NCBI GenBank assembly: GCA_030537495.1
Contig: JAUNMH010000006.1
Span: forward strand, 1-64,000
Length of the DNA: 64,000 nt
Direction of reading: 5' to 3'
Origin: Clostridia bacterium
Lineage (GTDB): Bacteria; Bacillota; Clostridia; Peptostreptococcales; Anaerovoracaceae
A program made the position numbers and the translations under genes. This document shows, in pieces, positions 34,439 to 41,859 of this stretch (position 1 is its first letter; every line of letters begins with the position of its first letter). The notes under the pieces are model-generated. The model was not told the DNA's origin. It saw only the letters and a list, made by a program, of their open reading frames with translations, and did not search any database.

Positions 34439-35242
34439 ATGGAAAGATTGCTTGGAAAAAATCAGGAACTCTTTTATGAGGACGCAAATTCACAGTTAGT
34501 TCTAGGGGACTCAATGAAGATTCTACCTAGAATTAAGAAAGAAAGTGTAGATATGATATTCGCAGATCCACCTTATTTCCTGAGCAACGATGGTATTTCG
34601 TGTAAAGGCGGACGAATGGTTTCTGTTAATAAGGCATCCTGGGATAAGCTGAGCGAAGGTCAAACCCAATTAGTTGATAAACACAAGTTCAACAGAATGT
34701 GGATTAGGCGATGTAAACGGGTTATGAAACCTAATGGAAGCATTTGGATTTCCGGCACATTGCATAATATATATTCGATTGGGATGGCTCTTGAACAGGA
34801 GGGCTTCAAGATAATAAACAATATTACATGGCAGAAAACAAATCCACCGCCGAACCTTGCTTGCAGGTGTTTTACGCACTCGACGGAGACTATACTGTGG
34901 GCGCAGAAAGCGGATAAGAAGTCTAAGCATTATTTCAATTATGATTTGATGAAGGAACAGAATGGTGGCAAACAGATGAAGGACGTTTGGACGGGCAGTC
35001 TAACAAAACCATCGGAAAAAAGAGCAGGAAAACACCCGACGCAAAAGCCAGAATACCTGTTAGAACGAATTATTTTAGCTTCCACCAAACCAGGAGACAT
35101 TATATTGGATCCATTCTGTGGTTCAGGAACAACGGGAGTGGTTGCCAATAGGTTAAGTCGATTTTTCATAGGTATTGATAATGCGGAAGAATATTTAGAC
35201 ATTACAAGAAAACGACTGGAGATGGAACAACATGAAAAATAG
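34439..35242 (+). CDS. dpnA: DpnA-type DNA adenine methyltransferase
   Basis: A 267-residue class-beta methyltransferase: motif IV 'MIFADPPYFLSND' (near residue 40) precedes motif I 'ILDPFCGSGTTGVVA' (near residue 223). Size and place agree with DpnA, the second GATC methylase of the DpnII system, which also acts on single-stranded DNA and protects incoming transforming strands. This fits an organism with retractile pili and possible natural competence. It overlaps dpnB by 11 bases. Confidence 0.92.
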   Translation: MERLLGKNQELFYEDANSQLVLGDSMKILPRIKKESVDMIFADPPYFLSNDGISCKGGRMVSVNKASWDKLSEGQTQLVDKHKFNRMWIRRCKRVMKPNGSIWISGTLHNIYSIGMALEQEGFKIINNITWQKTNPPPNLACRCFTHSTETILWAQKADKKSKHYFNYDLMKEQNGGKQMKDVWTGSLTKPSEKRAGKHPTQKPEYLLERIILASTKPGDIILDPFCGSGTTGVVANRLSRFFIGIDNAEEYLDITRKRLEMEQHEK

Positions 35243-36095
35243 AGATTTTGATGCGTGGCTGGAGAAGTTCAGAGCTAGTATTTCAAGCTATAGTTACTAC
35301 ATAGATTTTGACAAAGTTGTAAGTAATGTAGAAAAGATTAAGGCAGAATTAAACATTTTGAATTCACTTATAGGCTCAAAACAAATCGAAGAAGATTTTG
35401 AAAGGATAGTTGGGAGGTATCCTGAGACTTTATCGTGTATTCCGCTACTGCTTGCGGTAAGGGGAAGCGAAATTTATGCGCAGGATGACGATGGTGCATT
35501 CTTGTACAATTTTAAGAACATGAATTATTCTGTAGAGCAATACAAGATATTCATGAGAAAAACTGGATTATTTGATATGATTGAAAATCACATTCTAAAT
35601 AATCTAGTGGATTATGCATTTGGCATTGAAACAGGACTAGACTCTAACGGAAGAAAGAACCGAGGCGGTCATCAGATGGAAGACTTGGTTGAGCGACATA
35701 TTGAAGCGGCAGGTTTTGAACGAAATGTTGACTATTTTAAGGAGATGTATCTAGTGGACATAGAAAGGAAATGGGGATTGGATTTATCTGCGATTTCCAA
35801 TGAGGGCAAGGCTGCCAAACGATTCGATTTTGTTGTAGCAACTCCGGCTAAAATCTATGCAATTGAAACTAATTTCTATACCGGAGGTGGATCCAAACTA
35901 AATGAAACTGCCAGAAGCTACAAGATGCTTTCACAGGAAGCGGATTCCGTTGAAGGTTTTAGCTTTGTTTGGTTTACAGATGGCATTGGATGGAAAAGTG
36001 CAAGAGGCAACCTTAGAGAGACTTTTGACGTTATGGAGCATATCTACAATATTGATGATATGGAGAATGGAATTATGAAGGAGATTTTTAAGTAA
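35232..36095 (+). CDS. dpnB: DpnII family type II restriction endonuclease (GATC)
   Basis: A 287-residue nuclease that should cut unmethylated GATC. The C-terminal half has the family's PD-(D/E)xK-like core: 'KRFDFVVATPAKIYAIETNF' then 'YTGGGSKLNETARSYK' and 'FSFVWFTDGIGWKSARGNL', close to the DpnII pattern. The N-terminal half is helical. Length equals DpnB (288). All three genes overlap or nearly touch, in the classical M-A-B order. The system appears intact. It lies between two copies of a pilin gene, a sign of insertion or duplication around it. Confidence 0.92.
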   Translation: MKNRDFDAWLEKFRASISSYSYYIDFDKVVSNVEKIKAELNILNSLIGSKQIEEDFERIVGRYPETLSCIPLLLAVRGSEIYAQDDDGAFLYNFKNMNYSVEQYKIFMRKTGLFDMIENHILNNLVDYAFGIETGLDSNGRKNRGGHQMEDLVERHIEAAGFERNVDYFKEMYLVDIERKWGLDLSAISNEGKAAKRFDFVVATPAKIYAIETNFYTGGGSKLNETARSYKMLSQEADSVEGFSFVWFTDGIGWKSARGNLRETFDVMEHIYNIDDMENGIMKEIFK

Positions 36096-36140
36096 TCTCA
36101 ATCTCTATAGTCAAAATAAAAATATGTGTGATTATTGCAA

Positions 36141-36162
36141 AAGCCGCCAGAGATGGCGGCTT
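36141..36162 (-). terminator. Terminator shared by dpnB and the minus-strand pilin
   Basis: AAGCCGCCA (36141-36149) pairs perfectly with TGGCGGCTT (36154-36162). On the minus strand it is followed by TTTTGC, on the plus strand by TTGGTTAGTTTT, so it may work both ways. Confidence 0.65.
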
Positions 36163-36198
36163 GGTTAGTTTTCGTATGACTTTTGCAATCTTGCGAGT

Positions 36199-36876
36199 CT
36201 ACGGCGCTGGGGTATAAAAAACTACGCTATCCCACTTATCACCGTAGCTCCAGGTTGTATACGCGTTTGTGGTTATGTTCTTAAAGATAAATGACTTTGC
36301 GTCTCGGCTTTCGACATATACAACCGCACCCGATGGCCTGAGGGAAGGTGATGCACTTGTTGATAGATGATCATTAATCTCATAGGTTCCGTCTGGATTT
36401 TTGACTAAGTAGCCTGCATAACTCTCACTGGCTTCTATGCTTGATTTATTTTCAGTTAGGTAGTGCATGTAATTTGTAAGGATTGGAAAGTTTGCATTAT
36501 CCCAGTCAATAATTACTCCGTTTTTAGAACTATATAACACGGTGCAGGTTCCACCTGCTTTCGGATAATTCTTCCAATGAGTTTTGTCAGCAGATTTTAT
36601 GCCACCTAGGGTAATTGGCATTGGCCTTTGCCAGTAGTCTTTTTTCTGCTTTAGCTCGATAGAACGGCTGTAGGTTTTGATACCTTCGCCGTCTGCGTCA
36701 CTGTTTGCCTCGGTCGTAATCTCGGCATAGGCGGAGCGAACGTTGGCGAGGTCGGTGGACTCTCTGGATTTTTCCAGTTGTGATGTGAAAATTGGAATTG
36801 CAATTGCAATAAGTACAGCGATTACAGCAACTACAATTAGAAGTTTTGCAAGGGTAAAGCCTTTCTTCTGATGCAT
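36199..36876 (-). CDS. Type IV pilin with Lys at position 5
   Basis: A 225-residue prepilin on the strand opposite to the rest of the pilus locus. After the leader 'MHQKKG' the mature part begins 'FTLAKLLIVVAVIAVLIAIA'. The conserved Glu5 is Lys here (codon AAA; neighbours have GAA), a single-base change. The globular domain (about 160 residues) is larger than in the other pilins and holds one Cys ('GGTCTVLYSS'). Glu5 is needed in many pilins for efficient assembly and N-methylation, so this one may be poorly assembled, cap fibres, or be on the way to decay like its copy at 32002. Confidence 0.88.
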   Translation of the reverse strand: MHQKKGFTLAKLLIVVAVIAVLIAIAIPIFTSQLEKSRESTDLANVRSAYAEITTEANSDADGEGIKTYSRSIELKQKKDYWQRPMPITLGGIKSADKTHWKNYPKAGGTCTVLYSSKNGVIIDWDNANFPILTNYMHYLTENKSSIEASESYAGYLVKNPDGTYEINDHLSTSASPSLRPSGAVVYVESRDAKSFIFKNITTNAYTTWSYGDKWDSVVFYTPAP

Positions 36877-36947
36877 GATAATTCTCCCTTGTGTGTTTTT
36901 AGATTTTGTGATGTAAATCTACACATATGATACCACTTTTGGAGATA

Positions 36948-36976
36948 AAAAACAAGCCACTGCGGGGCAGTGGCTT
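36948..36976 (-). terminator. Terminator-like hairpin in the leader of the Lys5 pilin
   Basis: AAGCCACTGC (36954-36963) pairs perfectly with GCAGTGGCTT (36967-36976) around a GGG loop. On the minus strand it is followed by GTTTTTT. It lies 70-100 bases ahead of the pilin start, so it either ends transcripts from upstream or acts as an attenuator. Confidence 0.65.
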
Positions 36977-37094
36977 GGAGGTGAGAGCCTATATTGGAGC
37001 TAAGGGAGTTTTGATATTCACACGAATCAAAGGTGTGGTAACGTGGGTTAACCTTTGAATTTGCAGGAGGTTTTCGTAGCTAGATGGTTCTATT

Positions 37095-37359
37095 TTGGAG
37101 GAAGTGAAAAATGTGCATGTACCGAAAAGCGTTGTTAAAAAGTGGCTAAGAGTAAGAGATGCAATTGAATTCCTTGGTCTTTGGGAGACTATTCACAATC
37201 CCAATTTTAAAGGGGTCGAATTCGGCTCCTTTAGAAAGGAAGCAGGAAGAAATGAAACGAATGATAGAACTCAGAGAACTTGCCAGAACGCAACTGATGT
37301 CAATAGAAAAACTGAACAAGACAGGTATTAAGAACCTAGAAGATAAGTCAATGAAATAG
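37095..37359 (+). pseudogene. Remnant of a KilA-N domain protein
   Basis: The first frame encodes 'VKKWLRVRDAIEFLGLWETI' and 'HNPNFKGVEFGSFRKEAGRN', which is the opening of a KilA-N DNA-binding domain, then loses frame. The other forward frame, open to 37359, encodes 'MKRMIELRELARTQLMSIEK', resembling the C-terminal helix of such proteins. The middle of the domain is missing, so this is an internally deleted and frameshifted gene of phage or mobile-element origin. It is located at the edge of the duplicated pilin segment. Confidence 0.65.
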
Positions 37360-37515
37360 AATGGCATGTTATGAGATGGGCATCAAAATGAAGAAAAAAT
37401 ATTGCTTTTTGGAGAAAAAAATAGGATAATATAAAAGATATTTATTTCGTGAGTATTTATACATCATGAGTTATATAGGTGATAAAGGAAAAATTTTCGC
37501 GAAAGGGGCAGAATT

Positions 37516-37908
37516 ATGAGAAAAATGAAAAAGAACAGAAATGGTTTTACATTAGCTGAATTGCTGATTGTAGTTGCAATTATCGCAGTACTGGTTGCAA
37601 TTGCAATTCCAATTTTTACAGCCCAATTACATAAGACGCGGGTAGCTACAGACTGGGCGAATCTAAGAGCTTATTACGCAGAACTGCAGGTGGATTACAT
37701 GACCACGGAAAAACAGAACCCGAGTGTGCCGGTAGATTGGCATTCAAACCCTGCATATGATTGGACATCCATTACGCTATTGACTGGAGAGAAGATATCC
37801 ATGGAAACTGGGAAATGCGCAGTGAGCTTTAACAAAGATAGTGGATATAGTATAAGTTATGTCTGCGACAAAGGGCATACCGAATGTAACCTGAAACTGG
37901 GAAAATAA
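37516..37908 (+). CDS. Type IV pilin 4
   Basis: A 130-residue prepilin with the standard start 'GFTLAELLIVVAIIAVLVAI' (Glu5 present) and a short globular domain with two Cys near the C-terminus ('GKCAVSF', 'VCDKGHTEC' gives three in total), which could form a disulfide loop as in many pilins. The helix continues 'PIFTAQLHKTRVATDWANLR', more divergent than pilins 1 and 2. GAAAGGGG lies 8 bases from the start. Terminated at 37932, so expressed on its own. Confidence 0.92.
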   Translation: MRKMKKNRNGFTLAELLIVVAIIAVLVAIAIPIFTAQLHKTRVATDWANLRAYYAELQVDYMTTEKQNPSVPVDWHSNPAYDWTSITLLTGEKISMETGKCAVSFNKDSGYSISYVCDKGHTECNLKLGK

Positions 37909-37931
37909 ACATCAAAATACTGCAAATATAT

Positions 37932-37965
37932 AGCACCAATTGGAGTTCTCCGAAAGGTGCTTTTT
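37932..37965 (+). terminator. Terminator of pilin 4
   Basis: AGCACC (37932-37937) with GGTGCT (37956-37961), inner TTGGAG/CTCCGA, followed by TTTTT. Confidence 0.7.
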
Positions 37966-38229
37966 AAAATGAATGATGATTGTTGGAAACAATTTATATA
38001 AACCAAAGGAATAAGTGGGTTTGTGAATTGCCTTCTATAGCTTTAGAACTTGTTGACCTTGCGCCAAACGCTTATTCTTTTGAAATAAGGTGCGGAATTT
38101 TTACGCGATTTTATAAAAAGGGGGCACAGGGTGCAAGAGGCAACAAGCTGATGGTATATATTACAATAAAATGGAAATAAATGCGTGTAGAAAAATTCCA
38201 TTTTGGCACGATTGACAGATAATCATAAA

Positions 38230-38348
38230 TAGGGTGCGAGAATTGGAAGATAATGGGTGCGGGACTAGGGCGATATTGCATCGTTGAGCGAATAAGCTTG
38301 CACCCAATTACCTGTTTTTTAGAATTCATGTAAAATTCCCGCACCCTA
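38230..38348. repeat. Long-range inverted repeat between pilin 4 and pilD
   Basis: TAGGGTGCGAGAATT (38230-38244) and AATTCCCGCACCCTA (38334-38348) pair over 15 bp with one mismatch. A second pair, TGGGTGC (38254-38260) and GCACCCA (38300-38306), nests inside. The whole 725-base stretch 37909-38633 has no convincing gene; this could be a structured RNA or a small inverted-repeat element. The rest, 38400-38560, is GC-rich and unassigned. Confidence 0.55.
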
Positions 38349-38563
38349 CCGCCTAAAAAATCCAAATCATGTAACTTTTCTGCACCCAAATAGGCAACTG
38401 TCATAAATCATGCCAAATCTGGCACGCCACGGCAATTTCGGAGGAAAAGGTGCAAGAGTCCCGTAGCTCGCAGCGGGCGTGCATGTAGAAAGGCGCAGTT
38501 CGCAGGTTCACTGTGGCTAGATGCGCGAGCATATGCGCAGCAGGGGCGCTGACCTGGTGCGGG

Positions 38564-38590
38564 CGTTGATTTTTTCTTGAAAAATCAACG
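38564..38590 (+). other. Perfect 11-bp hairpin upstream of pilD
   Basis: CGTTGATTTTT (38564-38574) pairs with AAAAATCAACG (38580-38590), followed by GTTTTGG. It may be a weak terminator insulating pilD from upstream transcription. Confidence 0.5.
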
Positions 38591-38633
38591 GTTTTGGAGT
38601 AAAATAGTAATATATATGTCATGATGGGGGAAA

Positions 38634-39467
38634 GTGGCTTTGTCGATATATGATGATAAGTTTATAACTATATATTTCGTTCTGATTGCAGGTATTTTGG
38701 GGCAGGCTTTGGGGTCATTTCTTAACTGTGCGGCCTATAGAATTACGCAGGGAGAATCCTTTGTGAAGGGTCGAAGTAAGTGCACTGCGTGTGGACATGA
38801 GCTTGGAGCGATGGACCTTGTTCCGGTGCTGAGCTGGGTATTGCTGAAAGGGCGCTGCAGATACTGCGGTGAAAAGGTTTCAGCTAAGTACCCGATTACA
38901 GAATGTGTATTTGCCATACTGTGCATTATATGTTTGTTGAAGTTTGATTTGACAGTGATGTGCGGAAGAAATTTAGTGTTGCTGAGCTGCTTGTTTTGTT
39001 TGGCGCTAGTGGATTTGGACAGCTTCATTATTCCGGATGGATGTCTGATTGTGGCGGTCATTGCATGGATTGCAGGCGCGGCATTGGATTTCGAGGAATA
39101 TGGCGGGCTGCACGGAATTGGCATGAATGTACTGGCGGCGGTAATTATTGGGGGCGGCATGTTGGCCATATCCTTGATAATGGATAAGGTACTAGGGAGA
39201 GATAGCCTGGGCGGCGGCGACATTAAGCTTTTTGCGGTAATGGGCCTTTACCTGGGGTTGATTGGATCTATGTTTGCGCTGATTCTGGCGTGTATGCTGG
39301 GACTGCTGTTTGCAGCGGCGCGCAAGGGCAAGAGCGAGAGCGATACAAGTCAAGAAGACGACGGAAAACAAATACCTTTTGGGCCGGCCATCGCTGCAGC
39401 GACATGCATCATGTTGCTGTTTGGGGATCAGGCGGTTCAGTGGTATATGGGAATAATAGGAATCTAA
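38634..39467 (+). CDS. pilD: Prepilin peptidase / N-methyltransferase PilD
   Basis: A 277-residue membrane aspartic peptidase (family A24) that cleaves prepilin leaders after Gly and methylates the new N-terminus. The N-terminal cytoplasmic loop has the zinc-type CTACGHE ... CRYCGEK pairs. The two catalytic Asp are in 'LALVDLDSFIIPDG' (near residue 125) and 'GGGDIKLFAVMG' (near 195). It has about eight membrane helices. The GTG at 38634 lies only 3 bases from GGGGG, so TTG 38640 may be the true start. It should process all pilins of the locus. It begins the run pilD-pilM-pilN-pilO. Confidence 0.95.
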   Translation: MALSIYDDKFITIYFVLIAGILGQALGSFLNCAAYRITQGESFVKGRSKCTACGHELGAMDLVPVLSWVLLKGRCRYCGEKVSAKYPITECVFAILCIICLLKFDLTVMCGRNLVLLSCLFCLALVDLDSFIIPDGCLIVAVIAWIAGAALDFEEYGGLHGIGMNVLAAVIIGGGMLAISLIMDKVLGRDSLGGGDIKLFAVMGLYLGLIGSMFALILACMLGLLFAAARKGKSESDTSQEDDGKQIPFGPAIAAATCIMLLFGDQAVQWYMGIIGI

Positions 39468-39477
39468 GGAGAAAAAG

Positions 39478-40482
39478 ATGGCTAGAAATTTATTGGGAAT
39501 AGATATAGGCGGGAACTGCCTTAAGTTGGTTTTGACCAATGGGACGAAGATTTTGAATGCCGTGTGCGTGGAGATGCCGGATAATCTTGTGATTGATGGC
39601 AGAATTGTTTCGCCGGATGCTATGGCGGATTTGATTCGAGAGACCATGAAGGCAAATGGAATGAAGTGCAGAGACGCGGCGCTGTCAGTGTATGGGCCAA
39701 GTGTGTACGTGAGAAATATCACCATGCCGCAGATGAGCGTGGAGCAGCTTGAGTACAATTTACCTTATGAATTTAAGGACTACATTAATGACGAGCTGAA
39801 AAATTATGTTTTCGACTACGCTATGCAGTCCACGCTTGAGGAGCTGGAAATGGGCACAGGCGAGCGCGGAACCATGGACCTTTTCGCCGTTGCGGTTCCT
39901 AAGGAAATGCTGCAGGAGAGAAGCAATTTGTTGAGAAAGGCAGGACTGAAACTTGTGAAGGCCGCTCCTGATGTTAGTGGATATGCGTCATTGATTAGGC
40001 TTATGGACCCAGAGGGTGTGCGTAGAAAGAGAGAATACTGCGTTATTGACCTGGGGTACAACAGCATCGGAATGGACATGTACCGAGGCGATTGCCACAT
40101 GATTACGAGGGTGCTGGACTACGGGCTTCACGAAATGGAGAACATCGTTGCCGACATCTTCAACGTTGACATTCACCTGGCACATACATACTTCCTCAAG
40201 AATCACGAAGACTGTCAAAACCATGAGAGATGCAAGGATATGTACGATAGCATTGCCGTTGAGATGCTTCGTGCGGTGAACTTCTACTCCTTCAACCACC
40301 CTGACAGCGATTTATCCGATATCTGGATTTGCGGCGGAGGTGCGGAGATCCCACCACTTATGGACACTATCAAAACAAGATTAGAGATGGAAGTCCACAG
40401 TGCTGCGGAGTTGATTCCAGACGGAGATAAGCTTGGAAGAGCCAGCCTGTTTGTACAGGCAGTAGGCGTAACTCAGGATTGA
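39478..40482 (+). CDS. pilM: Type IV pilus assembly protein PilM
   Basis: A 334-residue actin-like cytoplasmic protein that forms the inner ring linking PilN/PilO to the motor. The phosphate-1 loop is 'LLGIDIGGNCLKLVLTNG' at the N-terminus and the adenosine loop is 'IWICGGGAEIPPLMDTI' near residue 285; 'YCVIDLGYNSIGMDMY' is the second phosphate loop. Length and motifs are usual. It starts 10 bases after pilD with AAGGAG. Confidence 0.92.
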   Translation: MARNLLGIDIGGNCLKLVLTNGTKILNAVCVEMPDNLVIDGRIVSPDAMADLIRETMKANGMKCRDAALSVYGPSVYVRNITMPQMSVEQLEYNLPYEFKDYINDELKNYVFDYAMQSTLEELEMGTGERGTMDLFAVAVPKEMLQERSNLLRKAGLKLVKAAPDVSGYASLIRLMDPEGVRRKREYCVIDLGYNSIGMDMYRGDCHMITRVLDYGLHEMENIVADIFNVDIHLAHTYFLKNHEDCQNHERCKDMYDSIAVEMLRAVNFYSFNHPDSDLSDIWICGGGAEIPPLMDTIKTRLEMEVHSAAELIPDGDKLGRASLFVQAVGVTQD

Positions 40483-40500
40483 ATTAGGAAGGTGAAGAAA

Positions 40501-41214
40501 TTGGCTAAGAATGTTTTTGGTAGAAATAAAAGTGAAAAACCTTCGGCTAAGAAGAATCAGGTGAATCCAAGCCATATGCCGTACAAGAGAAGCGTAAACC
40601 TGATGGCCGTTGGGCAGAAACCTATTGACAAGAAGGTTGCGCTACCTGCAATTATAGCCATTATAATTGTGGCGGCGCTAATTGGAAAGTTCGCTGTTGT
40701 TGATAGACTTATGGCGGCATCTGAGGCTCAGGGGCGCGTGGACTCTATGCAGGCGGAACTGGCTGAAGGATATGAGACAATTAAAAGCTATGGGGATGTG
40801 GCTGATAAATATGCACACTACACCTATGAGGATATGACCGCTGAGGAACTGTCACAGACAGATAGAATGAAAATACTGCAGCTTGTAGACGATGAAATTC
40901 TAAGTCACTTGAATATCAGTAGCTGGGCTATTAGCGAGAATCAGATTCAGGTTGTAGTTGTTGGTAGCACATTGCAGAGAATCAACGAGATTGTTCAGGA
41001 CGTTGAAAAACAGAGCATGGTTGACTACTGTAGCGTAGAGAAGGCAGCTACAGGTGAGCTGGCGGAAGTGCAGACTAGCGGCAGGGTTACAGCGCAGATA
41101 ACCATTTACTTTAAACCTGGCAGTGTTTCCGCAGGCAGTACTTCTGAAGGAAATACTGCAGAAAGCACTGCAGGCGCAGTCGCTGCGGACGAAAATTCAG
41201 AGGAAGGGGAGTAG
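40501..41214 (+). CDS. PilN-like type IV pilus assembly protein
   Basis: A bitopic membrane protein of about 237 residues: a basic N-terminal tail ('YKRSVNLMAVGQKPIDKKVA'), one membrane helix ('LPAIIAIIIVAALIGKFAVV', near residue 45), a coiled coil and a ferredoxin-like domain with a Ser/Glu/Ala-rich end. 'SVNLM' fits the NLL-type motif by which PilN binds PilM. Sequence similarity to classical PilN is weak; position between pilM and the PilO-like gene is the main support. TTG 40501 was chosen because AGGAAGG is 8 bases away; GTG 40492 is an alternative. Confidence 0.78.
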   Translation: MAKNVFGRNKSEKPSAKKNQVNPSHMPYKRSVNLMAVGQKPIDKKVALPAIIAIIIVAALIGKFAVVDRLMAASEAQGRVDSMQAELAEGYETIKSYGDVADKYAHYTYEDMTAEELSQTDRMKILQLVDDEILSHLNISSWAISENQIQVVVVGSTLQRINEIVQDVEKQSMVDYCSVEKAATGELAEVQTSGRVTAQITIYFKPGSVSAGSTSEGNTAESTAGAVAADENSEEGE

Positions 41215-41220
41215 TTGAAT

Positions 41221-41823
41221 ATGAAAGTTTTGAGTAGAGATTTCACAATGAGAGAAAAAATACTCCTTTTGGCTCTGGCGGTTTTGATAATTGGAATCGG
41301 ATATTATAAATTAATTGACGAGCCGGTGCGTAGTACTATTGCAAATGCTAAGGCGGAGGAAGCAAACCTGCAGATGGAGCTGACTGCTGTGCAGACAAAG
41401 GTTGCAGCACTTAAGAAGATGGAGTTTCAGCTTGAGAATATGACTTCGGCAGATAAGGATTTCATGCCAAGCTACAACAACCGAAAGACTGAAATCAAGC
41501 AGTTAAATGATATTTTGCAGAATGCGCAGAGCTATTCTGTTACTTTTGATAGCATTACCCGCGAGGGAAATCAGATTCGCAGAAACTTCACCTTACAGTT
41601 TACAACGAATAGATATACTTCAGCAGAAAGCATCTTGGATAGGCTGGATGACGGCCCATATCGTTGCAAACTCAACGAAGTTCTTTGCACCTCCGAGAGC
41701 GGAAATGTGCATAATGGAGAAATTTCAGTTAGTGCAGTGGCGACTTTCTATGAAACAGTTGTTGGGTGCACTGACGAGGCGGGACTTCCTGCGGAAACAT
41801 CCGAGGCGGGGAACGCTGAATAA
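41221..41823 (+). CDS. PilO-like type IV pilus assembly protein
   Basis: A bitopic protein of about 200 residues with one N-terminal membrane helix ('ILLLALAVLIIGIGYYKL'), a coiled coil ('NAKAEEANLQMELTAVQTKV') and a small alpha-beta domain. This is the usual build of PilO, which dimerises with PilN in the membrane. The gene directly follows the PilN-like gene. The name rests on architecture and order rather than on strong sequence signatures. Confidence 0.78.
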   Translation: MKVLSRDFTMREKILLLALAVLIIGIGYYKLIDEPVRSTIANAKAEEANLQMELTAVQTKVAALKKMEFQLENMTSADKDFMPSYNNRKTEIKQLNDILQNAQSYSVTFDSITREGNQIRRNFTLQFTTNRYTSAESILDRLDDGPYRCKLNEVLCTSESGNVHNGEISVSAVATFYETVVGCTDEAGLPAETSEAGNAE

Positions 41824-41859
41824 GTTTTGATAAAAATATGGGAACGATGGGATTAAGTT

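Larger units (their letters stand above)
36141..37075. repeat. Right direct repeat flanking the DpnII system
   Basis: Intact counterpart of 31946-32690, same orientation. It contains the full pilin gene and about 200 bp of its upstream region. Recombination between the two repeats would delete the four methyltransferase/nuclease genes. Confidence 0.8.

Noticed and set aside
37980-38180. Possible 66-residue gene downstream of pilin 4
   Set aside because: No ribosome binding site, atypical composition and no recognisable pattern.
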